A stretch of DNA of 64,000 nt from M55B127 sp034521955. Lineage in GTDB: Bacteria > Bacillota > Halanaerobiia > Halanaerobiales > M55B127. The notes below the pieces were generated by a model. That model ran no database searches and was not told the origin of the DNA. It saw nothing but the letters and a program-made list of their open reading frames with translations. A program made the translations under genes and the position numbers. Every line of letters starts with the position of its first letter. The first letter of the stretch is position 1. Below, in pieces: positions 55,701 to 62,808 of the stretch. The DNA lies in the NCBI GenBank assembly GCA_034521955.1, contig JAXHLT010000002.1:13867-77866 (forward strand). Direction: 5' to 3'.

Positions 55701-57040
55701 ATGAAAATAATGTGGAGTTTATTGATTCTTCAGCTGAGAGATATTCTTTATATGATGAGAAGGTTAAGGTGCTTGTCCCTTCAATGGGGGGGATGACTAG
55801 CGAGGCTTTTGCTACTGCATTTAGATATTGTGGAATAAATGCTATAGCTTGTGATCCGCCTGAAAAAGAAGAACTTAAATATGGTAGAGCGAATTCAAAC
55901 TCAAAAGAGTGTTTACCTCTACAATTAACTCTTGGTAGTTTATTAAAATATTTAGATGAACGAGAAAATGAGGATGAATTATTAGTATATTTTATGCCTG
56001 AAGCTTCCGGTCCTTGCCGGTTTGGCCAGTATAATGTATTAATAAATAATTTGATCGAAAAAAAAGAAATTGAGGATGTAGCTTTATTAACTTTAACTGC
56101 TGATAACAGCTATGCTGGGATGGGACGCGATTTCACTTTAAGAGCTTGGCAAACTATAATAGTTGCTGATGTTCTAGAGGATATTTATAGTACAATCATA
56201 ACCCTAGCAGAAAATAAAAAGCAAGCCTTGGATATCTTTGAAAAAAGCAAAAATAAAATATTCAATATTTTAGAAAGTGATTCCTGGTTTAAAGTTAAAG
56301 ATGTTTTAAAAGAAGAAGCTAAAAAACTATCAACAATTGAATTAAAAGAAAATTATGAAGATGCAAAAAAGGTTGCACTTACCGGGGAAATATATGTCAG
56401 AAGTGATGATTTTTCCCGCCGTTATTTAGTAAAAAAATTAGCTGAAAAAGATATTGTCACAAAGGTAGCACCAAATAATGAATGGTTGTATTATGTTGAC
56501 TATCTACTTGAAAATGGTATAAATAAACCTGAACCAAGTTTTTCGCAAAAATTCAAACATAAAGTTAAAGGTTTTTTCCAACGTCGTATTGATAAAACAA
56601 TTAAAGATATTATGTCAGATTCAGGTTTATGTGAATATAAACTGACAGATATAAATCAAGTAGTTGAATCTGCTGAAGGGATAATATCTCCAGAATTAAC
56701 CGGTGAAGCTATATTGACAATCGGTGGAGCAGTTGATGAAATAATTGATGATGTAGATGGAGTAATCATAATTGGTCCCTTTGGTTGTATGCCACATCGT
56801 GTAGCTGAATCAATTTTAAACTCTTCTCTCGAAAAACAGAAGAAAAAGAATATAAAGAATAAAGAAAGCGAAGAAATTTTAGATAGATTTTCTTCTTTAC
56901 CATTTTTAGCTATTGAAGTTGATGGCAGTGTGTTTACTCAGGTGATTGAAGCAAGAATTGAATCCTTTAGTTTACAGGTTGAAAGAATAAATGAATTTAA
57001 AAAGCAAAATCGCAAAAGAACAAAAAACACAATAAGTTAA
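52745..57040 (+). CDS. giant double 2-hydroxyacyl-CoA dehydratase activase-related protein
   Basis: This protein has 1431 residues. Two BadF/BadG-type ASKHA ATPase domains come first: 1-260, with KCASGTG (Cys125) and SGRCSVFC (Cys163); and 298-560, with GVDVGSTTTKAV, EACSAGTG (Cys425) and NDQCSAF (Cys465). Both keep the Cys pair that holds a bridging 4Fe-4S cluster. A DUF2229 domain (about 660-880) and a dehydratase-subunit-like C-terminal region (to about 1400) follow. It should couple ATP hydrolysis to low-potential electron transfer; the target dehydratase is not nearby. ATG 52745 follows AAAAAGGGA. Confidence 0.88.
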   Translation: MNSIGICMGASNIKVVKTSRDSEELKISKYLTNPHEGNAKGTLKEILNEFDINKEVNFAVTGRKFKDFVNLPSLSEPEATELAYHHLKDKYGEVEAIVSAGGETFMAYELDKEGKIADVHSGNKCASGTGEFFLQQIKRMDLSLDKALDIAKIDHPYHLSGRCSVFCKSDCTHALNKGEDKGKIVAGLCSMMADKIIELLSNFYPESIMVVGGTSRNHVMIDFLKKRFGKVVVPEEAEYFEALGASLWSEKYGVSLNKSNLYDKERSSFDFLPSIKKYKDQVTFHNIQRDEINPEDRCILGVDVGSTTTKAVLMRQKDNALLDSVYLRTSGDPVAAAKNCYSKLLEEVGQHSINIVGLGVTGSGRQIVGLHALTDSIHNEIMAHAKAAVFFDEEVDTIFEIGGQDAKYTYIVNQVPTDYAMNEACSAGTGSFLEEAADESFNIKMTEIEDIALKGENPPNFNDQCSAFISSDIKSAIQEGIEIEDICAGLVYSICLNYTNRVKGNRPVGEKVFMQGGVCYNRAVPIAMAALTDKEIIVPPEPGLMGAYGEALMVKEHLKLGLTEEKEFNLNELANREITYHKPFICQGGKEDCDRQCEINVMEIENEKYPFGGACNKYVNLSHNVEYDVGKLDLINKREKMVFEEYFSQPDDENYKGKIGMNRSLSISSLLPLYSEFFAELGLEIVLPDEVQEQGIQQETAAFCYPVEISHGYMYDLLSNYSYDYIFLPHIKGLFVENGAEESMLCPMAQAEPYYLSSVWSELKKDNVFSPVLSFKDGYESATSQFLKIGKQIGFSENEAKEAYKKAIKNQRNFENKLKDMGKEVIEYLEENPSEKAVVLFGRPYNALVSEANMGIPHKFASRGELILPFDMLPIDDIDVFDKMYWSMGQKIMKGAVFVSEHPSLFGAYITNFSCGPDSFLINYFRDENGSKPSLTLELDSHTADAGLDTRIEAFLDVVDSYRKLQKKDLLPDDKESNYRKANIDYENNVEFIDSSAERYSLYDEKVKVLVPSMGGMTSEAFATAFRYCGINAIACDPPEKEELKYGRANSNSKECLPLQLTLGSLLKYLDERENEDELLVYFMPEASGPCRFGQYNVLINNLIEKKEIEDVALLTLTADNSYAGMGRDFTLRAWQTIIVADVLEDIYSTIITLAENKKQALDIFEKSKNKIFNILESDSWFKVKDVLKEEAKKLSTIELKENYEDAKKVALTGEIYVRSDDFSRRYLVKKLAEKDIVTKVAPNNEWLYYVDYLLENGINKPEPSFSQKFKHKVKGFFQRRIDKTIKDIMSDSGLCEYKLTDINQVVESAEGIISPELTGEAILTIGGAVDEIIDDVDGVIIIGPFGCMPHRVAESILNSSLEKQKKKNIKNKESEEILDRFSSLPFLAIEVDGSVFTQVIEARIESFSLQVERINEFKKQNRKRTKNTIS

Positions 57041-57046
57041 TTACAG

Positions 57047-57071
57047 ACCTGCCTTAATTGGCAGGTTTTTT
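57047..57071 (+). terminator. terminator of the activase gene
   Basis: ACCTGCC pairs with GGCAGGT around TTAATT, followed by TTTTTT. The next 195 bases are A+T-rich with no gene or named motif. Confidence 0.85.
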
Positions 57072-57268
57072 AAAATAACTATTAAAAAGAGTTACTATAT
57101 TTTTTTAATTAATAATACCAAGTAGTTTATACTCAAGGATAAATTATAGATTATTTTAAGAATAAATTATATAATAAAACTTAGGGTATAGTTTTAACAA
57201 TATTTTAATAAATAAACAGGGAAAATTTAGTTAAAAGATAATAAATTATAGTAGAGGTGAAGAAATAA

Positions 57269-58039
57269 ATGGTTTATTCCAAAAAGAAAATAGATAATGA
57301 CTTTGTTAAAGAAGATAGATTTGTAGTCAATGATATTCCGGTTTTAAGGTTTCAACCTAAAACAAAACAAAAGAAACTACCTACAATATTATATTATCAT
57401 GGTTGGTCTTCCAATAAAGAGTTTCAAAGATTTAAAGCAAATGTTATGGCAATGTATGGATATCAGGTGATTGTACCTGATTCAAAATACCATGGTGAAA
57501 GAAATTCTATAGATTTTACCAAAGAGAATACTATTGAAAAGTATTTGTTAAAAACTGTGTATAGTTCAATTAAAGAGGCTCCTTTAATTATAGATTTTAT
57601 TAAAGATCTTTCTTCAACTGACCAGGAGAGAATTTCTATAATAGGTAATTCAATGGGTGGTTTTACTTCATCAGGTTTATTTTTCAAATATCAATTGTTT
57701 AAGACCTTAGTTGTATTTAATGGTGCCTGTGCATGGCAGAAGGTTAAAACATTTATTGAAGAAAATCATACTGAAAGAAATTTAGAATACCAGGAAGAAC
57801 TTGTTAAATATGATCCTGATAAGAATTTAGATAAAATTAATGAAAGACCAATTTTGATGTTACATGGTGATAATGATACTGCAATACCAATTGAGGTTCA
57901 AAGGTATTTTTATAAAAAAGCAAGTGAATTTTATGAGGAAAAAAATAAAATTAGATTAATTGAGGTACCAAGGATGAATCATTATATAAGTCTAGGTATG
58001 TTAGAAAATGCTATTTCTTTTAATAAAGATTACCTATAA
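57269..58039 (+). CDS. alpha/beta hydrolase, YitV/dienelactone-hydrolase-like
   Basis: This 256-residue cytoplasmic protein has oxyanion-hole region ILYYHGWSSNKEFQRF (about 40-55), nucleophile elbow IIGNSMGGFTSSG (Ser at about 129), the Asp loop in LMLHGDNDTAIP and the His in VPRMNHYIS. All three catalytic residues are present. Substrate unknown. GAGGTG precedes the ATG. The CPBP gene follows 15 bases later. Confidence 0.85.
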   Translation: MVYSKKKIDNDFVKEDRFVVNDIPVLRFQPKTKQKKLPTILYYHGWSSNKEFQRFKANVMAMYGYQVIVPDSKYHGERNSIDFTKENTIEKYLLKTVYSSIKEAPLIIDFIKDLSSTDQERISIIGNSMGGFTSSGLFFKYQLFKTLVVFNGACAWQKVKTFIEENHTERNLEYQEELVKYDPDKNLDKINERPILMLHGDNDTAIPIEVQRYFYKKASEFYEEKNKIRLIEVPRMNHYISLGMLENAISFNKDYL

Positions 58040-58054
58040 TAGGGGGATTAATCA

Positions 58055-58786
58055 ATGGTTGCAAATGGTATAATTACAGCTGTAACTAATTTAATATTAT
58101 TTATTTTAGTAATTGTAGCCAGAAAGATAATTTCTAATGAGCCGGTTAGTAGTTTTTTAGTATTTAAGAAAAACAAAAATTACAGGCTTTTTTGGGAAGG
58201 CTCTTTGATAGCTTTTATCCTAATTCATATCTATGTTTTTTTAATAATATTTTTCAACTTGGGCGAATTTGAATTAAATCTAACTTTAAGTATTGAATTT
58301 GTATATGTTGTATTAGCATATCTATTAGCATTTTTAGCGGTATCCTTATTTGAGGAATCTTTATTTAGAGACTATCTACTGTATAAATTTAGAAAAAGGT
58401 TTGGTACAGAAAAAGCAATTGTTTTATCTTCGATTTTATTTAGTCTGTTACATATCTTCGGTTACTTAAGTAGTGGAAATCTAACTGTTATTGGCCTTTT
58501 AAATGCTTTTATTATTGGAGTACTACTATCTGTTGTTGTGATATCAACTCATTCAATTATGTGGGCATTGGGTTTTCATCTTTTCTGGAACTTAATGCAA
58601 ACTATATTTTTAGAAATTGAAATAGGTGGTATTGTATTAAATATTGAGAAAGGTATCTGGGCAGGTACAAAACATATCCCAGAAGCCGGTTTAATAGTTT
58701 CAATAGTTCTTTTTATACTATATATCTATATCTTAAAAAGATTTGACGCATCATATCTTATACCTAAGATTAAAGGATTTGGCTGA
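58055..58786 (+). CDS. CPBP family intramembrane protease (Abi/CAAX type)
   Basis: This 243-residue protein has about seven membrane helices. The family motifs are FEESLFRDYLLYKF (EExxxR, about 106-119), SSILFSLLHIFGYL with the metal His, and LGFHLFWNLMQT (HxxxN). Members cleave prenylated or other membrane peptides, and some give bacteriocin immunity. The role here is unknown. The 104-base gap after it has no strong terminator. Confidence 0.85.
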   Translation: MVANGIITAVTNLILFILVIVARKIISNEPVSSFLVFKKNKNYRLFWEGSLIAFILIHIYVFLIIFFNLGEFELNLTLSIEFVYVVLAYLLAFLAVSLFEESLFRDYLLYKFRKRFGTEKAIVLSSILFSLLHIFGYLSSGNLTVIGLLNAFIIGVLLSVVVISTHSIMWALGFHLFWNLMQTIFLEIEIGGIVLNIEKGIWAGTKHIPEAGLIVSIVLFILYIYILKRFDASYLIPKIKGFG

Positions 58787-58899
58787 AAGTATTTATCAAA
58801 AAAATAACCAGGTTTGGTTATATAAATTAGCAATTAAAAGTTTATTAAGTTAGTTTCTTAAGTTGAATTATAAAAACTAAATTGAGATAGGTGTTAAGT

Positions 58900-59718
58900 A
58901 TGGGGGAAACCGAAGTAATAAGAAGCTCTGATAAAGTATATACAAGAGAAATACTTAATAAAGAGTTTACAAAACTTGGTTTAAAACCAGGTATGAATCT
59001 TATTATTCATTCATCACTAAGTAAAATCGGCTGGGTAACAGGCGGTCCAGTAACTGTAATATATTCATTAATGGATGTAATTACAGAACAGGGTACAATA
59101 ATTATGCCGGCACATTCTGGCAATTATTCTGATCCAGAAAACTGGTCAAATCCACCTGTACCTGAAGACTGGATTGATGATATTAAAGAAAATATGCCTG
59201 CCTTTAATAAGGAGGTTACTCCAACAAGAGGGATTGGAATTATTCCAGAGATTTTTAGAACATTTCCTGATGTTTTAAGGAGCTATCATCCCTGTTTTTC
59301 TTTTACAGCCTGGGGTAAAAATGCTGAATATGTAACTAAAAATCACAGTCTCAACTTTGGTTTGGGAGATAACTCACCTTTAGGAAAGCTCTATAACCTT
59401 GATGGACACATACTGTTACTTGGAGTTGACTATGATCGTAATACATCATTTCATCTCTCTGAAGTGCGTTCAGAAGTTAGGGAAGAGTTTGAAAATGAGG
59501 CTCCAATTCTAGTTGATGGTAAAAGAGTTTGGAAAAGTTTCAAAGATATTTCTTTTAACTCAGATTTATTTAATGAAATTGGTAGAGATTTTGAAGAAGA
59601 AAATGATATAATAGAAGGTAAGATTGGTTTAGCTACCAGTAAATTATTTAAACAAAGAAAAGCTGTTGACTTTGCTAAAAAATGGATTAAAGCCAAAGAA
59701 GCAAATAAAGAGAACTAG
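58900..59718 (+). CDS. aminoglycoside 3-N-acetyltransferase-like protein
   Basis: In this 272-residue AAC(3)-fold enzyme, LIIHSSLSKIGWVTGGPVTV (about 32-51) and TIIMPAHSGNYSDPENW (about 66-82) are typical. RGIGIIPEIFRTFPDVLRSYHP and FGLGDNSPLGKLYNLDGHIL also match. The same fold occurs in chromosomal homologues (YokD, FrbF) that do not necessarily give resistance. ATG 58900 is preceded by AGATAGGTG. No mobile context indicates acquired resistance. Confidence 0.85.
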   Translation: MGETEVIRSSDKVYTREILNKEFTKLGLKPGMNLIIHSSLSKIGWVTGGPVTVIYSLMDVITEQGTIIMPAHSGNYSDPENWSNPPVPEDWIDDIKENMPAFNKEVTPTRGIGIIPEIFRTFPDVLRSYHPCFSFTAWGKNAEYVTKNHSLNFGLGDNSPLGKLYNLDGHILLLGVDYDRNTSFHLSEVRSEVREEFENEAPILVDGKRVWKSFKDISFNSDLFNEIGRDFEEENDIIEGKIGLATSKLFKQRKAVDFAKKWIKAKEANKEN

Positions 59719-59733
59719 AGGAGTGAGTAGATA

Positions 59734-60243
59734 GTGGCTGTAAAAAAGATCTATAAGATAGGTAGTGAGATGTTAAGGAAAAAATCTAAAGAAGTTGATA
59801 ATTTTGAGAATGGTAGTTTAAAAACAATAGCTAAAGATTTAAAAGATACTTTATTTGATTTTCAAAAGAGACACAACTTGGGAAGAGCAATTGCAGCTCC
59901 CCAGATTGGTTGTTTAAAGAAAGTACTATATTATAATAAAAATAATGAAGAATTATTAATGGTTAATCCTGAAGTTATAGAAAAAAGCAAAGAAGAGTTT
60001 GAAGTATGGGATAGCTGTTTTAGTTTTGATGCTGCTTTTTTTGTTAAAATCAAAAGAGCAAAAAAAATCAAAGTAAAGTTTCAAGATATAGAAGGTAATT
60101 TAAAAACAGAAGAATTTAGAGATGATTTATCAGAACTGTTCCAACATGAAATTGATCATCTATATGGAGTTTTAGCAACAGATCATTTAGAAGACAATAA
60201 AAATATAATTTCAAGGGAAGTCTGGGAAGAAAAATATAGGTAG
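59734..60243 (+). CDS. divergent peptide deformylase
   Basis: In this 169-residue protein, motif I is RAIAAPQIG (about 51-59), close to GxGxAAPQIG. Motif II is WDSCFSF instead of EGCLS, but the metal Cys remains. Motif III QHEIDHLYG is intact. The metal site therefore looks functional, while the substrate-side residues are altered. It may be a secondary deformylase or act on other formylated substrates. The GTG start follows GAGGAGTGAG. trmO follows nine bases later. Confidence 0.8.
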   Translation: MAVKKIYKIGSEMLRKKSKEVDNFENGSLKTIAKDLKDTLFDFQKRHNLGRAIAAPQIGCLKKVLYYNKNNEELLMVNPEVIEKSKEEFEVWDSCFSFDAAFFVKIKRAKKIKVKFQDIEGNLKTEEFRDDLSELFQHEIDHLYGVLATDHLEDNKNIISREVWEEKYR

Positions 60244-60252
60244 GTGTAATTA

Positions 60253-60756
60253 ATGGAATTTAAATATGAAGCAATTGGTTTTGTTCACAGTCCTCATGAA
60301 AAAGCAAAAGGTACACCAATTCAGACCGGTGCTGCAGAAGATATTGAAGGAGAAGTAAGAGTACTTCCTAAGTTCAAAGATGGATTAAAAGACTTAGAGG
60401 GATTTTCACATATTATATTACTTTATCACTGCCATAAGGCTGGAGAATATAAGTTATTAAGAAAACCGTTTATGGATGACAAAGAACACGGTATATTTTC
60501 TATTAGAGCACCAAGTAGACCTAATCCAATAGGTCTTTCTGTTGTGAGACTATTAGATGTTAAAGATAATATTATAAAGATTAAAGATGTGGATATACTT
60601 GATGGTACACCTGTTTTAGACATTAAACCATATGTAAAAGAATTTGATGTTAAAGAAGTAACAAAACAAGGTTGGTTAGATCAAAATGTTCATAAGATGG
60701 AACATAAAAAAGATGATGGACGGTTTTTAGACAAAGAGGATGATTTAAATGATTAA
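60253..60756 (+). CDS. trmO: tRNA (t6A37) N6-methyltransferase TrmO
   Basis: This 167-residue YaeB/TsaA-family beta-barrel uses SAM to methylate t6A37 in tRNA. Signatures are FKYEAIGFVHSPHEKAKGTP (3-22), LEGFSHIILLYHCHKAG (about 48-64) and the catalytic-loop IRAPSRPNPIGLSVVRLL (about 84-101). DGTPVLDIKPYVKEFD completes the core. It lacks the longer C-terminal domain of E. coli TrmO. Confidence 0.88.
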   Translation: MEFKYEAIGFVHSPHEKAKGTPIQTGAAEDIEGEVRVLPKFKDGLKDLEGFSHIILLYHCHKAGEYKLLRKPFMDDKEHGIFSIRAPSRPNPIGLSVVRLLDVKDNIIKIKDVDILDGTPVLDIKPYVKEFDVKEVTKQGWLDQNVHKMEHKKDDGRFLDKEDDLND

Positions 60757-61013
60757 AGATGAAAATATCATATTAAGAGCATTAAGAAAAAAATGATTTA
60801 GAAAAGTTAATTAAATGGGACACACCTGAGATAAGAGGTAGATATCAGGAGTTTCATTTTAAATCAATAGTAAATTTAGAAGAAAAGTATAATGAAAACG
60901 GTTTTATTTCAGATGATTTAAACGTATTAATTGTTGAACTAAACACAGGAGAAAGAATCGGCCTATTATTTGTTAACTTTAAAAGAGAAGGAATTGTAAA
61001 CCTTGGGTTAGTA
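60750..61013 (+). pseudogene. GNAT acetyltransferase, 5' part (frameshifted and interrupted)
   Basis: The ATG overlaps the trmO stop. MIKDENIILRALRK is followed by a stop within an A7 run; with one A less the frame continues NDLEKLIKWDTPEIRGRY and later VNLGLV. It resembles RimJ-type GNATs. The frame ends at the insertion junction after 61013. If the 305-bp insertion is removed, the reading continues GLV-IDIHPEG into the downstream part. Confidence 0.75.
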
Positions 61014-61150
61014 TTGACCTTCCCTCGGTGCAAGCACGCGAGGATTCCTTATTCCTAGAAACGAGCCTATTTTCTGCTTAATATTAAGTATCTAAGTAAG
61101 AAATTAGATCTTACAGTTTCTCCAAAGGCTTAAAATCCCGTCAGCCCGAC
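61014..61150 (-). ncRNA. omegaRNA-like structured right end of the IS605-type element
   Basis: Reading the minus strand, AGCCT (61130-61126) pairs with AGGCT (61068-61064). They enclose CTG/CAG, a GTAAGA/TCTTAC hairpin and a CTTAAT/ATTAAG hairpin. After the sequence GGAATCC comes a 9-bp hairpin (GCACCGAGG-type stem with an AA loop) and then GGTCAA at the element boundary. This multibranch-plus-terminal-hairpin layout ending at TCAA is like the guide RNA scaffold of TnpB elements. The guide would be the flanking bases from 61013 leftward. Whether it is transcribed is unknown. Confidence 0.5.
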
Positions 61151-61318
61151 AGTACTGAACGATTAAGGATTTCTGATACCTTGAATATTTTACGCAACAA
61201 AGGAGCTTGGTTTTCGCTTTAAATCTTGCTGCAACTTCATATATTTAGTTGTTAGATTACCTCAACTTGTTTTTACTATATCATATTTCTAAAATAATAT
61301 CGTATCATTTTAGACAAT
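61014..61318 (-). mobile_element. non-autonomous IS605/IS200-type element (305 bp, no transposase)
   Basis: The insert interrupts a GNAT gene. On the minus strand its left end has a subterminal hairpin CTAAAAT/ATTTTAG (61313-61289), preceded by TCGAT as likely target motif. Its right end has a strong hairpin (61043-61023) and terminates in TCAA. There are no inverted terminal repeats and no target duplication. Deleting 61014-61318 joins GTA to ATCGAC and restores the codons for GLVIDIHPE exactly. These are IS200/IS605 features. No tnpA or tnpB is left. Confidence 0.75.
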
Positions 61319-61704
61319 ATCGACATTCATCCAGAGGGCAAGCCATTGGTTACCTGGTATTCAAATAGGCAGAAAAATATTTGTTAGATATTATTAACAC
61401 ACCTGGATTTGAAGGTTATCTATATATTAGTAATGATGAAGTTATTGCAGGATTATTTGGTCATCTAATCAGATGGTGGGAAGGTGACGAATACTTTTTA
61501 AAAGAGTTTTTTGTAGACTCTGATTTTCAGGGTGATGGCATAGGTAGTAAAATGATGGATAAACTAAATAAAGAATTAAAGAAAAATAATATTAATACAA
61601 TAGTCTTATTAACTGATTTCCATTCACCAGCAGCAGACTTTTATAAAAAACGGGGATTTAATGAAAAATCAGATTTGAAGTTCATGTATAAAAATATAGA
61701 TTGA
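61319..61704 (+). pseudogene. GNAT acetyltransferase, 3' part and fusion to a second GNAT end
   Basis: From 61319 the codons give IDIHPEG, then a frame slip. In the new frame AIGYLVFK is followed by TAG, then AEKYLLDIINTPGF. The open stretch 61381-61704 continues with IAGLFGHLIRWWEGDEYF, FFVDSDFQGDGIGSKMM (acetyl-CoA loop) and a normal GNAT end. A complete acetyl-CoA loop so far downstream suggests two GNAT genes fused by deletion. The 107-codon frame from TTG 61381 has no ribosome binding site. Confidence 0.6.
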
Positions 61705-61713
61705 GAACTTAAA

Positions 61714-61797
61714 TTTTTAGATGATTTAATATATTTTTTTGTTTAAAAATAATATGAGCTAATCTTCATTTTTAGATGATTTAAAAATCAAGATTAG
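61714..61797. promoter_or_regulatory. 16-bp direct repeat and nested stem-loop before the patatin gene
   Basis: TTTTTAGATGATTTAA occurs at 61714-61729 and again at 61769-61784. The second copy lies inside a long hairpin: CTAATCTT (61759-61766) and ATTTTTA pair with TAAAAAT and AAGATTAG (61790-61797), 15 bp with one mismatch. No T-run follows on the + strand. It is a possible operator or leader structure. Confidence 0.5.
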
Positions 61798-61824
61798 ATT
61801 ATAATAATCTGGGAGATGTATTTG

Positions 61825-62685
61825 ATGGATGTAAAAAAGACAGGTTTAGTTTTAGAAGGTGGTGGTATGAGAGGAGCTTATACCGCCGGAGTTTTAGATT
61901 ATCTTATGGAAAATGATATAAAATTTCCATATGTAATTGGTGTTTCAGCTGGAGCAAACAATGGGGCAAATTATGTTGCAGGACAAAGAGATAGAAATCA
62001 AAAAGTATTTGTGGAAATGGTCAAAGATGACAGATATGCTGGAATTAAAAATTTAATTAAAGATGGCAGCTATTTTGGAATGGACTTTATCTTTAAAAAA
62101 TTACCTGAGGAAATTGTGCCTTTTGACTATGAGACATTTGTTAATTCAGATACTGTATTTAAAGCAGCAGTTACAAACTGCAATACAGCTGAGCCAGAGT
62201 ACTTTAAAGCAAGTGATTATGATCCTAGATTTTTTGGTCAAAGAATTTTAAGAGCCTCAAGCAGTATTCCTCTTATAGCTAAACCTGTTAAAATATTTGA
62301 TAGTTATTACTATGATGGAGGTATAGCCGACCCTATACCATTAAAAAAAGCAATGGAAGATGGGTATGAAAAAAATGTTATAGTATTAACTAAACATAAA
62401 GGTTTTAGATTAAAACAAAGAAGGTCTAGTATTTTATTAAAACTATTAATTAGAGACTATCCTCAGTTGGTTGAAAAATTAAGAGAACGCTATAAAATAT
62501 ATAATAATACAATGAAATTAATTGAAAAGATGGAAAAGCAAAATAAGGTATTTGTATTTAGACCTCAAAGAGATTTAAATATGAATGGTTTAGAAATTAA
62601 TCCTGAGGTACTTTTAAAACTATATAAAAGAGGTAGAAAAGAAACAAAAGCAAAGTTTGATAAATTTTTAGACTGGATTGAGTAA
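61825..62685 (+). CDS. patatin-like phospholipase (RssA/YjjU-like)
   Basis: This 286-residue cytoplasmic protein has oxyanion loop LEGGGMRGAYTAG (10-22), nucleophile GVSAGANNGA (Ser41) and the Asp of the dyad in YYYDGGIADPIPL (about 160-172). The C-terminal part (IRDYPQLVEKLRERYKIYN) matches bacterial YjjU/YlbK-type patatins. It should hydrolyse lipid esters. ATG 61825 is nine bases after GGGAGA; a TTG at 61822 is also possible. Confidence 0.88.
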   Translation: MDVKKTGLVLEGGGMRGAYTAGVLDYLMENDIKFPYVIGVSAGANNGANYVAGQRDRNQKVFVEMVKDDRYAGIKNLIKDGSYFGMDFIFKKLPEEIVPFDYETFVNSDTVFKAAVTNCNTAEPEYFKASDYDPRFFGQRILRASSSIPLIAKPVKIFDSYYYDGGIADPIPLKKAMEDGYEKNVIVLTKHKGFRLKQRRSSILLKLLIRDYPQLVEKLRERYKIYNNTMKLIEKMEKQNKVFVFRPQRDLNMNGLEINPEVLLKLYKRGRKETKAKFDKFLDWIE

Positions 62686-62808
62686 AATATTGATGAAATA
62701 AGTAGTCTAATTACTTTGATTTTTCAATTAAATAGTGTATAATGGCATTTGGTGTCATAAAAATATGACGTTATTAATTTTTAAACAATAAAGGAGTGCA
62801 AGATTTAG

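Noticed and set aside
58900..59718. Acquired aminoglycoside-resistance gene
   Set aside because: The family fold is clear, but base composition matches the neighbours and no integron or transposon is present; chromosomal homologues often have other roles.
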